A stretch of 64,000 bases of DNA from Blasia pusilla (Eukaryota > Marchantiophyta > Marchantiopsida > Blasiales). The translations under genes and the position numbers were made by a program. The notes below the pieces were generated by a model. It ran no database searches, had not been told where the DNA came from, and saw only the letters and a list, made by a program, of their open reading frames with translations. Positions within the stretch are counted from its first letter, which is position 1; the number at the start of each line of letters is the position of its first letter. Shown here piece after piece: positions 36,706 to 46,905 of this stretch. The stretch covers positions 51,398,001-51,462,000 of the forward strand of contig CM114271.1 in NCBI GenBank assembly GCA_050084515.1. Direction: 5' to 3'.

Positions 36706-38458
36706 ATGGGATCGCTCGGTTGTCTAGGTGCCCTGGCGCCTCAGTTTCTTGCTCGACCGGCCGACAAGGGGAATGCTAGAGTCGACGTGATGAAGCTATC
36801 GGTGGATTCCGAGTGGCACTCCATTCCTCTTGAAGACTCTTCCAGAATCGACGCGGAGTATTGCTTCAAACTGTCGGGGGGGAAGGATAGCAAGACAGCG
36901 CGTGGTTCTCTGTTTGGAGATCAGCCCGGAGCGAAAGAGGCTTCTCATGAGTCGCGGAAAGTCGAGTTGTCTTTGTGTGGATTTTCCAAGAATATCGATG
37001 GTGGTGGAGAACGAGAGGAGTCCAAGGCATTGGTGAGATATCCGGATGGCCTGAAGAAAGATTGCTCGTTCATCACCATGGAAACGTTAGATGGCTCAAA
37101 CGGTGTGAAGGAGGTACGAGTCACGTTCCATGAGTCGGAGAATATGAGGAATATCTCTGAGAAAGGCGCAAGTAGGAAGGGAGAGAAGCGGGTGAGCAGT
37201 AATTCCACCGCTAACCTGGGGTTTAGAGACGAAGGATGCGTCTCTCTTCTCAAGCAATTGCGATCCTTCATCCAAGGCACGAAACTCTTACGTGGTGGAG
37301 TCGTCTCTGGTGACAGCAAGAATACTGTCAGCAACGGGAGTAGTTCTTTCGCTACTTCAGGATTTGCCTCTAAGACTTCCGACTCTTCTCCCATCACAGG
37401 ATCCGAGATGGTGGTGTCCCGGAGCTGCGGGAAATCTAAGACAATCAGCGCTGAGACTACGCCTGGTACCAAGGATGATGTAAAGAGGGTCACTTTGGAT
37501 CCTTTGAAGGCCAGAGATCCGCAGTCGAGATCGGACGCCTTGCCCTTGGCCCATTACAGGCCTGACACCCCAGCATGGTGCCGAGAGTCCGAGCAGAGGA
37601 AGGAGGGTCCGGGTTCATTTCCAGCGGCTCATACCAACAATTCGCCCGTCAACATGAACTGCAAGAAGCCCCCCAAGCCTCCCAAGCCGCCCAGGCACCC
37701 GGGGAGATCGTCTTCCTTGGATTCTGCTACGATTCAGGCCCAGCGAGCAGCGAAGAAAAAAGCTGCCAGAGCGGCGGCCAAGCGGAGGGCGAGGGTTTTA
37801 GCTCCTCCAAGCTCTGGCACTCCCTTCATCGCCCTGGCACTAACTCTCGGTTTCGGCCTCCTTATGGTTTTCCAAGGTAACAGCGTTTGTCCGGCTAACC
37901 TGTTCTTTTCCCCGTATCTTGATCGGTGTTTGTATGACGAATCCCTCCAAATGTAATCACACTAGTCTTCCTTCTAGACGTACGCTGTCTCTGTATCCAA
38001 GCTTGCTTTGGTCGTCCGACTCTTTATCTGTTTTTTTCGCGCAGGTGTATTCGTCCAAAGCACGGCCTCGTCTGGCCGAAGTAATAAGAACTTCGTGGAC
38101 GTCCCCCTCAATCACATCGCTTCGCTCTCTATTGATAAGGCTTCGTCCTATGGCTACCCTAATCAATTGTAAGCCCCTACTCTTCTAGCGCGTAAGCGTG
38201 AATTATTTTCTTCGCTATCTCGCTCTCTTGTTTCCTCGTTGAGTGGCCTTGTGCTAATCGTTGATCCTTTCGTCGTGTCAGACTTCTCTGATATATAGTC
38301 GTATGTGGTGCAGAGAGTCGCAATCATCTTCTTTGCTTGCTTCGACGGACAGTAGGGCCGCCGATATGGTTTTGAGTAACGCGTTCCACAAATCAATGCA
38401 AGAGCTGGAACGGTCGAGGAACCCTCTGGCCTCCGATACAACCACCGGATCAGGATAA
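36706..38458 (+). CDS. single-pass membrane protein of unknown function, three exons
   Basis: Proposed exons are 36,706-37,876, 38,045-38,168 and 38,314-38,458. Introns of 168 and 145 nt run GTAACA...GCAG and GTAAGC...GCAG, and the frame is kept across both junctions, giving 479 aa and a TAA stop. I chose the first in-frame ATG (MGSLGCLGALAPQF); the open frame upstream lacks another. Residues about 1-315 are Ser/Lys/Glu-rich and look disordered. Then come a Pro/Lys stretch (KKPPKPPKPPRHPG, about 320-333), a short SSLDSA segment, a basic stretch (AAKKKAARAAAKRRARV, about 348-364) and one hydrophobic segment (FIALALTLGFGLLMVFQG, about 374-391), split by intron 1 just before the Gly. About 85 hydrophilic residues follow. 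Pro/Lys, basic, membrane segment and FQG in this order recalls a plant family of unknown function; that is from memory. The basic side suggests the long N-terminal part is cytosolic. No broken frame is seen, so the gene looks intact. Confidence 0.75.
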
Positions 38459-39400
38459 AGTGGGCTCTGCCATTCTCTTCCTGCAAGAGGCCTGTCATAA
38501 GAGATTGCCCTGCAGGAGGCGAATCACAGACGCTTTCCTTCGATTCCATTTTTAAGCGACATCGAGAAAGCTCGTCCATTTCGTATTTGACATTTCATTC
38601 TTCTGCTGGGGTCGTGGATTCAGCCTATCTAACCTCATCATTTTTCGACTTATGAAACCTACTACTTTTGTATTGAAACCTCGCACCGCGGTCCTCGAAG
38701 TCACTGCATATCAGGTATCGGATCGTCTTAATTCAAGAAAGGTGTATCGCCGGGCATTGCAATTGTCTATCGTGCCCGAATTTCGTTTATCTGATTGTTC
38801 ACTTTACGAAATTCCTACTTTCTGACAGTCGGTTCGCTTTCATGTGATGCAGATCTATTTTATGAGTTGAAGAGCCGTCACACCCTTGCATTTACGGGTG
38901 AATATGGAAGTCCCACTCGTAGTATATTTGGCGTCGAACGAGTATATTTGTTGGCTGGACCCGCGACCGACCACTATTCTGAAAAAGCAATAGCAATTCA
39001 ACCCAGAGCGCATATCTGGCATTTTGTAAGTTCTTTGGAAATTTTGAAGGTCTTGTGTCACTTACTCGACTAGCGAGGAGAAAATCACTATACACAAGCT
39101 GTGTTGAGCACGACCGAATGTCATGCCACCAGTTTGCTGGGCCTTTGTGCTCCCGGGGTTGAACGCTGATTTGGCGTAAGCCTCTGAGGAGGCAACCAAA
39201 ACCAACTTGACTGTGCGGAGGTGTATCTTTCTCAACTCATCTTTTGCCACCGGTCGGACAGACCACCGCGGTACCAATGAGGGAAAGGCCTCAAGGACTT
39301 TTGGAAACTGGGGCGTCAAGATCCCCGTCATGGATTCTTTTACATGTGAATATATATGGGCGGATTTGTGAAGCACGAGCACTTTAACTCCATGGTATTT
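38459..39400. other. 3' region of the three-exon gene and following DNA
   Basis: No further exon is recognised after the TAA at 38,458. Overlapping short frames on both strands around 38,795-39,382 have no familiar domain. The polyadenylation site could not be placed. Confidence 0.4.
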
Positions 39401-40560
39401 TCTTCACGTATCCTCTCCCGGCCCTATGGTGTGTAATCCTCATGGTGACTGCTTTGTCCTTTCGTGCACGGCGTCAAATTTCTTGTTTTCTAATGGGTTT
39501 TGTTACGTCCTGCGCACTGTCTCAGCGCGCTGGGGTGCACGGCGCTTGTGAGGGACGTATCCCTCCTCGCCGTTTCCTGCTGTCCCCTCTTCCGCCGTCC
39601 ACAGTTCCAGTTGGCTGGCACTCGCTTGAACACTCGCCTAATAGTGCAGAAGCGCTCGATGTCATGAGCGAGCGCTTCTGCACTGCTTCGGGAAGATGGA
39701 ATTATCCCGTCACCATCCGCTACCTCGTTTCCTGTTCCCATGTCTTCACAGTAGAAGACAGCCTGGTCGCGGTGTGGCCTCCCAGGCTGCTGTGCGCTCG
39801 TACTCGCACTCCTGTGTCAACGACGAAATGCGCGTGTAAGAAAAGGATTGACGACAGGTGTCTGACCCGCCCGGCCGTTGCTGACTGCATGACCACAGTA
39901 CCCAGTGTCGTGACTTGTTTGCCGAATGTGGGTGCTCCTCGCCGGTGGCCTGCTACGCTGTTGCCATTCCCTGGAGTCTAATCCGTCCAGATCCTCCCAT
40001 CGCCATCCCTCCTCCCTCCCATTGACCTGGGCCGCGCAACTCGATCCTTTCCCACGAGCGTCGCGTTTAGGTGAGATTGCCAGGGAAGAGGCCTCGGGCG
40101 CAGGCCGTTCCCCCAAGCAAAGCATCTACGCCCCAAATGTGTTTCCGTCCCGCGCTCTGCTCCTACTTCACGATCCCTAGGAAGCTCCGCTTCTGTTGTA
40201 GATCGTGGAGTGAAATGACTCCTCCTCTCGCAGGAGCCACATTCATGACCCCACACTGCTCCTGTTGCATGGACACTGACTCCCGCCCTTGGATCCAATG
40301 AAGCGATCGTCTGTGCCAGTAGAGAGGAGTGGTGGGGTTTGTGCCATCCGGTCGCTTGCTAGCGGCGGAGAGAATGGTTTATGGGTAGGAGTCTGGTTGG
40401 TGACGGTCACTCATCCGACCGGGAAATGGGTTGGGAGTGGGGTGTTCCTCCACCACTAAATTATCATGTTTAATCCGTAGTGTTTGACTATAGGAGACTA
40501 TTTCCTTGCCCATCTTACGGAATTTGTTGTCTCTCTCATCAGGTACCTCTCGAGGAGGTA
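39400..40560. other. GC-rich island with an uncertain 179-codon frame
   Basis: Composition is again GC- and CpG-rich. An ATG-initiated plus-strand frame runs from 39,442 to 39,981 (179 codons; Arg-, Ser- and Cys-containing). A minus-strand frame overlaps it at 39,817-40,125, and a perfect 16-bp hairpin sits inside it. I recognise no domain, signal or splice pattern. It could be a lineage-specific gene, a transcribed non-coding region, or chance in GC-rich DNA; I lean to the last. Confidence 0.3.
39643..39684. repeat. perfect 16-bp GC-rich hairpin
   Basis: AGTGCAGAAGCGCTCG at 39,643-39,658 pairs exactly with 39,669-39,684 around a 10-nt loop. Confidence 0.95.
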
Positions 40561-41895
40561 ATTTTACATGGCAAAGCACAAGTAACTTTGAGGAATATTA
40601 TAATCTGCACATGAGGTCCATGGTAAAACAATTTGAGTTTTAATGTCCGTGTTACAACAGAAACAATTTTTTTAATGAGATTGTTTGAATTGTAAAATTA
40701 ATATGTGAATGAAAATAGTCTATTTTCTTAACATACTTTAATACATATTTTAATAGAATATTAATTCTGTTAATAGATTTAGAATTTTGGATATATTTGC
40801 AATTCCATATGGAAGAAAAAATTAGAAAATGTAGAAAACTGACGTTTGTACTTACATGAATCTATATACATGCTTCAACGGGGACTTCAGGTCCTTTGAG
40901 AATATACTCGTCCTGATCTTTTTTTTATACTCTGTTTTCACACATTTTTTGGTTTTGCACATGGAAGTGCAAATTGTGCAGTTCTTAAATTTTGTGCAAT
41001 TATCACTTGTGAGAAATGTGATCTGAATGGAAGATTCCAACCAATTATTTTTATGTGAGGTCTTCTAAAAGAAGTCCCAGGAAAATCATAAAAGTAAAAT
41101 TGTTATCCTCATTCTTACTTCCAAAAACAAGTATCAAGATGATCTAACGGAGATGGATTACACAACTGGTTCCATCTCTCTTCCCATGATGCAAGAAAAG
41201 TTTCCAAAAACAAAATTTACACACGTGTACACCAAGATCATACAACAAAGGCATAAAAAACAAAGGCGGAATAAAATGTGGTTGCTAAACCATATGTGAA
41301 TAAGGAATTGTGAATTCGGTAAGAAAAATGGTGGGAGATCAAAATTACTTCACCCTAAAAAATGTGTTTTATTTGGTCGTATTGTTGAAGTTAAAAATTA
41401 AAATTTAGTTGATTCACAATAAGAAAAAAACTCGCTTCTTAGATTTACCTCCAAAATCCATGCTGGAAGCCACGCCAATTGAACCAAGGACACAAGATAG
41501 ACTAGGACGTTGGAGTCATGATTTTGTCACCATACCAAGTTCCGTTAGAGTAACTTTGGATCCTAACCTTGGACCTTGTACTATAGTATATGGTTGCAAT
41601 TAGAGATTCATTCAAGGTCTATTAGGTATGTAGTTAGGACCATTAGGAACAATAGTCACACTTATAGTCCATAGACTACCATGGACGACATTCTCGTCAT
41701 GAATATCTTACCTGTGTTGGATTGGGAGGCTTAGGAAGATCTCTCACCCTATTTAGGACGATTGAACTTGAGGAGTGACGCAAGACCCAAACTTAAAAGA
41801 CACAAGGTTGATTGACCCAAATATGGCTAGTATGAGTGTTTATGGGCACAAATGAGTAATGAGTGTGATTTCTTAAATACAAGCTACTGCAATGC
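40561..41895. other. AT-rich intergenic DNA
   Basis: No gene or clear repeat. The part near 41,400-41,610 has a 64-codon frame without a familiar domain. Confidence 0.4.
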
Positions 41896-41899
41896 ATGA

Positions 41900-42900
41900 G
41901 ATTATCGTTCAAGATAATATGTTCATGAAAATAGTCCTCACATATGCTCCTAACATACAATTCAAGCTTGCATGTACGCTTTTCAAGCTTAAATCCACTC
42001 TCTTATTTACGTTTAGAAGATGATATGGTGTGCAATTATGCACATGATCCTTTGAAACCATATTTTGTTGCTCCTCCGACATGAGAACTCTAATAGCCAA
42101 CCCCTTTTTTGTATGCATCATTTTCTGCATACACAAAATTATGTGTCCAATAGAAACATCTTGCATTATTGATATTGTGTGTTGTAAATGTGTCTGATCT
42201 CCATGATGAAATCTCATAATCCCTACACGATAATCTCCTCTATGAATAGTCACTTACCTTAATGTATCCCTATGGTAAGCAATATCCAAGTTCTTAAATA
42301 CCATGGGTATAACTCTACAAAAAATATCAACCCTTTGAGAATATGTTTGCAGGTATACATTAGGGTCATGAAAATTCAATACCTCTAGCACATCAAGTCA
42401 AATAGGTGCAAGTAAGCTTCCATAGAGTAAAAAATATAGTGAAAATGACATAAATGATGTCTACTAATAAAAGCGATACCCCATAGCCAACCATGGAAAA
42501 AATAGGTTCCACTTTGTGAATTGTCATTTTTGGAAGCCATATATGCATACATCTCTTTTCATCGTCTATGCATAAATATCTAGAATCGATGGCATAGATG
42601 TCATTCTCATCTATCACTGCTCAACCAATTCTAAGTCGACTATCCATGTGAGACCAGTTAGGTCAATTGGATGACCCAACATTTTTCTCCGTAATACCTA
42701 TAACTCATGCCCCTTTTGTCATACATGTAGAGAAACTCATCACTCGCTCTCACTCATCAATAGTATGCTTCTTCAATCCACATGCTTTGTCTTCTCATAT
42801 CATGCTTGGTCCTCCCTATTGAAAGGCATGGGATAGAGGAAAACTCACCAATATGGGCAATTAATGCTACCCTCAACTCTCCCATCCTATAACTAAAGCC
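41900..42900 (-). pseudogene. old, internally deleted copy of the PHD-type Ty3/gypsy polyprotein
   Basis: On the minus strand the frame 42,253-41,909 contains HHGD, SKDHVHNCTPYHLLNV, VDLSLKSVHASLNCML. The fuller element at 46.3-49.8 kb has HVGD, WKDHVRNCAPCHLPNV, VDPSLAMIRASLRCML in the same order. Further upstream, 42,300-42,400 matches 46,790-46,880 and 42,480-42,560 matches 46,970-47,040. At about 42,825-42,880 the DNA matches 49,690-49,740, the N-terminal region of the fuller element. So the N-terminal and C-terminal regions lie only about 0.2 kb apart: reverse transcriptase, RNase H and most of the integrase are gone. The copy stops at the first PHD cysteines and is full of frame breaks. 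Confidence 0.6.
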
Positions 42901-43374
42901 AAGAGTGATCATGAGTCACCACATGAAATTGTCGTAGATCAAAGATAGAAACCACTGTCAAGTGCAATACTCTTTAAACCCCATCATAAGCCTCTCATGG
43001 TGGAAGGATTTTCCATCACAATGGTAGATGATAACCATACGATCCAACCTTCAATGGATCTAAGTATATAATACTTAGATCCCATGATCAATAGTAAACC
43101 TTGTCTGGATCCAAAACCTCATCTCACAAATGCAACAACGTATATAAGTAATGCAACATCCAAAATAATACACATCTCATTGAAAACATTGAGAAGTTAT
43201 TCCTTGTTCAAGCCACTTTGAACACTTCTTGAATTCTTGAAACTTTCAAGTTTTTGTATGCCACTAATATCTTACTCCAAGGAAGACATCGGCCAATGGA
43301 GATTCTACAAGCCAAGCCATTATGCTCAAGTTATTGTCAAGCCAAAATTTCACCATCTACCTTCCTTGAGATTG
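42901..43374. other. unassigned degraded repeat DNA
   Basis: No protein is recognised. The stretch lies between two retroelement fragments of the same strand and is probably old element DNA. Confidence 0.3.
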
Positions 43375-43581
43375 TTAACATCTAAATTCCTCTAAAATTT
43401 TCCAAACATATATGAGATTACTCGTTGGTTCCCATCTTCTCTCAACTAGATCATAATCTTTCCATGTTACTGAATACTTTCCTCCTAATTTCCTTCCTCT
43501 CTTAACTCTCCGCCAAGGTTCTGCATAAATCAAATATTGTAAGATTTCTTGAATATTCAATCCCAATTTTCCATTGGGCAT
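43375..43581 (-). pseudogene. chromodomain fragment
   Basis: A 68-codon minus-strand frame carries VKRGRKLGGKYSVTWKDYD followed by LVERRWEPTSNLIYV and WKILEEF. This is the chromodomain pattern: a Y-x-V-x-W-K-x-Y core, then W-E-P-x-x-N-L, then a C-terminal helix. The aromatic residues are largely kept. Chromodomains end the polyproteins of Ty3/gypsy chromoviruses, where they bind methylated histone H3. No integrase is visible directly upstream, and the frame is open although neighbouring DNA is broken. It may be the 3' end of the minus-strand chromovirus at 50-56 kb, separated by the PHD-type element, or an unrelated fragment. Confidence 0.5.
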
Positions 43582-44358
43582 CCCATCATGGACATGCTAG
43601 CTATATTTTACCTTCATTGGAACCGTCTAGCCATCAATTCTATTTTCCTTTGTTGCTATTAGAATGATCACCTTCAACTATTGTTGAGAGTCACTATCTG
43701 GCTGACTACTCTTTGCCGTTATTGTAATTGTCACCTGTGAGAAAATAGAAAGTGATGAAATCACTGAAATCTTTACAAAACTTAGAGATACAAAGCAGCC
43801 TAGTCCGTCCGTGCGCTCACAGAAGAGCTTCGATGGAACCTCAACTGGGAGATAACTCAACATACGAGAATGCGCTACCGCTGCGGCTCCCGACTATTTG
43901 ACTACTCGGGAAAACTAGGGTTCTTACCTATTTTTCTTCGTTTCTATTAATAGAAATTTTTTAATCTAACCCTATATTGGGTTTATCTAACCCAATATAG
44001 AGTTAGATAAACCTAGTAACGCTACTCCGTAAATCACCTACATCATATTACTATGACTCCTTCGACGTCTAAGTCGGAACCATCAATCTAGGCTTCTCCT
44101 CATACAAGGGGGCCGATCAGATTAATGATGCTCAGAGGAGTGGATGTTGAGAATCCAACATCACCTACAAAAACATGCAGTATCAATGATTCGGGTGTGA
44201 TGCTTAATTATTGGCACATTTAAAGCTATCAAAACCATGGATCTGTTGGTTAAAGGGGGGAAAGCTCTTGGTGACAACATGCACCTCACTCACATTGAGA
44301 TCAATGCGCTTGGATAACTTAAACAACATCTTCAAGGTGGGCTTCATGGTATGTTGAA
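43582..44358. other. unassigned segment
   Basis: No gene recognised. The 43,800-43,925 part is somewhat GC-rich and, on the minus strand, contains an AGAACCCTAGTTTTCCC word reminiscent of plant 5' untranslated regions. A 20-bp hairpin lies at 43,964-44,008. Confidence 0.3.
43964..44008. repeat. 20-bp inverted repeat, one mismatch, 5-nt loop
   Basis: ATCTAACCCTATATTGGGTT at 43,964-43,983 pairs with 43,989-44,008 with one mismatch. Confidence 0.85.
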
Positions 44359-44887
44359 AATTTGCATTCCATACTCTCGATTATAACCCTGCATCAATGC
44401 ACTATGACATGTGTCTTGGTCACTCCATGAGTGATAATGATCAGCCATTACATGTGCGTGAATATCTTTGGATAATTCTCACTTGAACTTCAAGGAAAAG
44501 TCTTGTAGACTCTTCAAATTTGTTCCTATGCCTTAATAGTTCCTCCCCGCATCTTGGAAGACCTCAAGTAAAGGGCTCAAACTAAGTGGTCCACTACAAC
44601 CACTTCTTTTCCATTTCACCAATATCAATGAAATCACCCCCTTATAGTTGATGGTCATGTATATTTTGTGAGTTTCTTGTCAATTTTTTCTTGGCAATTT
44701 TTTTTTCTTTTTTTGTCTGACACAAGCTTTGCCAAGATTTTCCACAAACCCATCAAACACTTGACAAAAAAAATTACATATATATGGGGGTTCATGAGTG
44801 GAGTTTTAGGCCGGGTGAGCCATAACCCAGGATGATTATGTATGTATAATCATCCAGGGTTATGATCGAGAATATGGAATGCAAATT
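44359..44887. repeat. 0.53-kb segment bounded by 33-bp inverted repeats
   Basis: The left end 44,359-44,391 (AATTTGCATTCCATACTCTC...) is the reverse complement of 44,855-44,887 with two mismatches. The interior has no coding frame, and a second hairpin (44,821-44,864) overlaps the right end. Clear target-site duplications were not seen. It could be a MITE-like element or a local inversion duplication. Confidence 0.55.
44821..44864. repeat. 19-bp hairpin, one mismatch
   Basis: CATAACCCAGGATGATTAT at 44,821-44,839 pairs with 44,846-44,864 around a 6-nt loop. Confidence 0.85.
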
Positions 44888-45736
44888 CATTATCCTTGAC
44901 AAACATAATTACATCCATAGGGGGTCTTGAAATGGTTGAATCTCATCGGGGCTTATCTCTTGCAAATCACACCTCATGTCCAAATTCTGTATGAAGTTAT
45001 CCAAATCTATGGTACCTATTGCACTTCAAAAGTGTCACATGCACCTATGGCCCATATCGTCCATATCTCTCCAGATGTATTCCCAATATCGACAATGTTG
45101 TCACTAGACTCATTCTCCAATAACAAGGATGATATAATGGAAAGAAGACTCATTTATTCCTCACTCAAATGTCTTGATAGCTCACTCCAATTGGTATAAC
45201 TTCTCCACTATTGCACAAAATACTTCGTTCTTCCCTCATTTTTCCAAACTATGGAATAACATCGTAACAAACCGTGACTTACAAGCTAAGGACTCCACCT
45301 TACCATGAGCCTCCCAAACTCACTAGCTTACTTGGACTAATGGTAATTATGTGGTACCAACTAACGCTTACACCCTCAAACACTTGAACTCATCCTGACC
45401 CCTTTAGTATGAAGCCTATCCTCACTTAGAGTCAATTATACTTAAATGTCAACAAAACATTCTTCAAACTTATATTGTCTAACTTATCTACCCGCTTTAA
45501 CTTCCTAAAATACTTGCTTGCTTGGGCATCTTTCATGTATGCTTCACAAAATTTCTCTCTAGATTTTTCCGTTTAAGAAACATGGCTTTGAAAACTTGGG
45601 TTAGCAATGGCATGTTCTCCACTTTGCAACTAAATGTGTCAAGGGTGAAATTATCTTTTTGTGGCTTGTGGACTAGTTAGTAATCCTACATTCGTAAGCG
45701 GGAAGCTATCATGAAAATATAGTTTTTTTCAAGTAT
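44888..45736. other. unassigned segment 3' of the PHD-type element
   Basis: No gene recognised. A plus-strand 90-codon frame at 44,927-45,199 has no familiar domain. The stretch may include untranslated or LTR sequence of the minus-strand element that ends near 46.3 kb. Confidence 0.3.
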
Positions 45737-46147
45737 GTCGTGCGAATCCACATCGTCATACAACATACATCGTTGACATACCATACTCACATACATACAT
45801 AACATAGACGAGAGCATCCACAAACATAAGTGTACTACAACTCAAAGAACTGACTGTTCTTTGGGTGCACTCCACACTATATTCTCCAACCTAAGAGCGG
45901 GCCCTATTGGGAAAGTCACCCCCAACTGAGTAACCCCCAACCCTATGTATGAAACTGCATCTCTACCTAGCCACTACGGTCCTACATAAGGTATGGCCTC
46001 TACTAGCACACTATACTCTACGACATAATCCGTATGGTCATGACAGTTGTCGTGCGAATCCACATCGTCATACAACATACATCGCTGACATACCATACTC
46101 ACATACATACATAACATAGACGAGAGCATCCACAAACATAAGTGTAC
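45737..46147. repeat. pair of 99-bp direct repeats, one mismatch
   Basis: The segment starting GTCGTGCGAATCCACATCGT occurs at 45,737-45,835 and again at 46,049-46,147, differing at one base seen by eye (CGTTGAC/CGCTGAC). The 213 bp between them are not repeated. Near-identity in a neighbourhood of heavily mutated elements points to a recent local duplication. The pair lies just downstream (minus strand) of the PHD-type element. Confidence 0.9.
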
Positions 46148-46326
46148 CACCACTCGCCCCCCTAATCGGCGGTTAGGTCCCTCTACCTCCCAGGTAGCCC
46201 TATACATCTACTACATGCTATACACCTTCGTGGGTGCACGAATCAGAAGGCTGGGTGCTAGGTTGCCCCATCGTTAGTCGCACATCTGTAATCCATATCA
46301 TGCAAAGATCAAATCATCTACCTCTC

Positions 46327-46905
46327 CTAAATATATCGAGGACAAACCCACCTTCTAGTAGGAACAACATCCATACGTGGAGTCAAACACATCATGTGCC
46401 AACCCCTAGAACACCGATCACACACCAACATACAGGCTGCGTTACCAGCAGACCCACACAACATGCACCTCAAGCTAGCACGTATCATGGCTAAGCTTGG
46501 GTCAACAGTACCATCCACATTTGGAAGATGACATGGCGCACAATTACGCACATGGTCCTTCCAAACAAATCCATCACGAACCTCCAACATGAGAACTCCA
46601 GAAGCTAACACCTCGCGCACTCGTAAAATAGTGCGGTCTGCCATCACATCCAACGTTGTCGGTGCAATCTGCTGCAAATAGACATAGTCCCCCACATGGA
46701 ACCTACGAATCGATGGTCGATAACCTCCACCCCGAATGGTTGCATACCGCAACGTATCTCTATGTTGAGAAATGGCAAGATTCTCAAAGGCTGTTGGCAT
46801 AACTCTCCAAAAGAGCTCTGCCCGCTGAGAACACACCCTCATCCACATCTCTGGGTCATCAAGGTTCACCACCTCACTAGACTCCCGACAATTCTTTGCT
46901 GGCAA
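46327..46905 (-). pseudogene. post-integrase domain plus PHD-finger-like C-terminus
   Basis: The 192-codon minus-strand frame begins in the C-terminal part of the polyprotein, after the integrase. It has FHVGDYVYLQQ, ILRVREVLASGVLMLEV and WKDHVRNCAPCHLPNV, the SH3-like stretch that follows gypsy integrases. At its end CMLCGSAGNAACMLVCDRC and GWHMMCLTP, then RRWVCPRY, give C-x2-C-x8-C-x3-C-x2-C-x4-H-x2-C...C-x2-Y. That is the PHD-finger order, with the last cysteine changed to tyrosine just before the stop. PHD fingers read histone H3 tails, so the segment probably did the targeting job that chromodomains do in chromoviruses; that is inference. I recall similar tails in gypsy elements of mosses and green algae, but cannot check this here. 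Confidence 0.65.
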
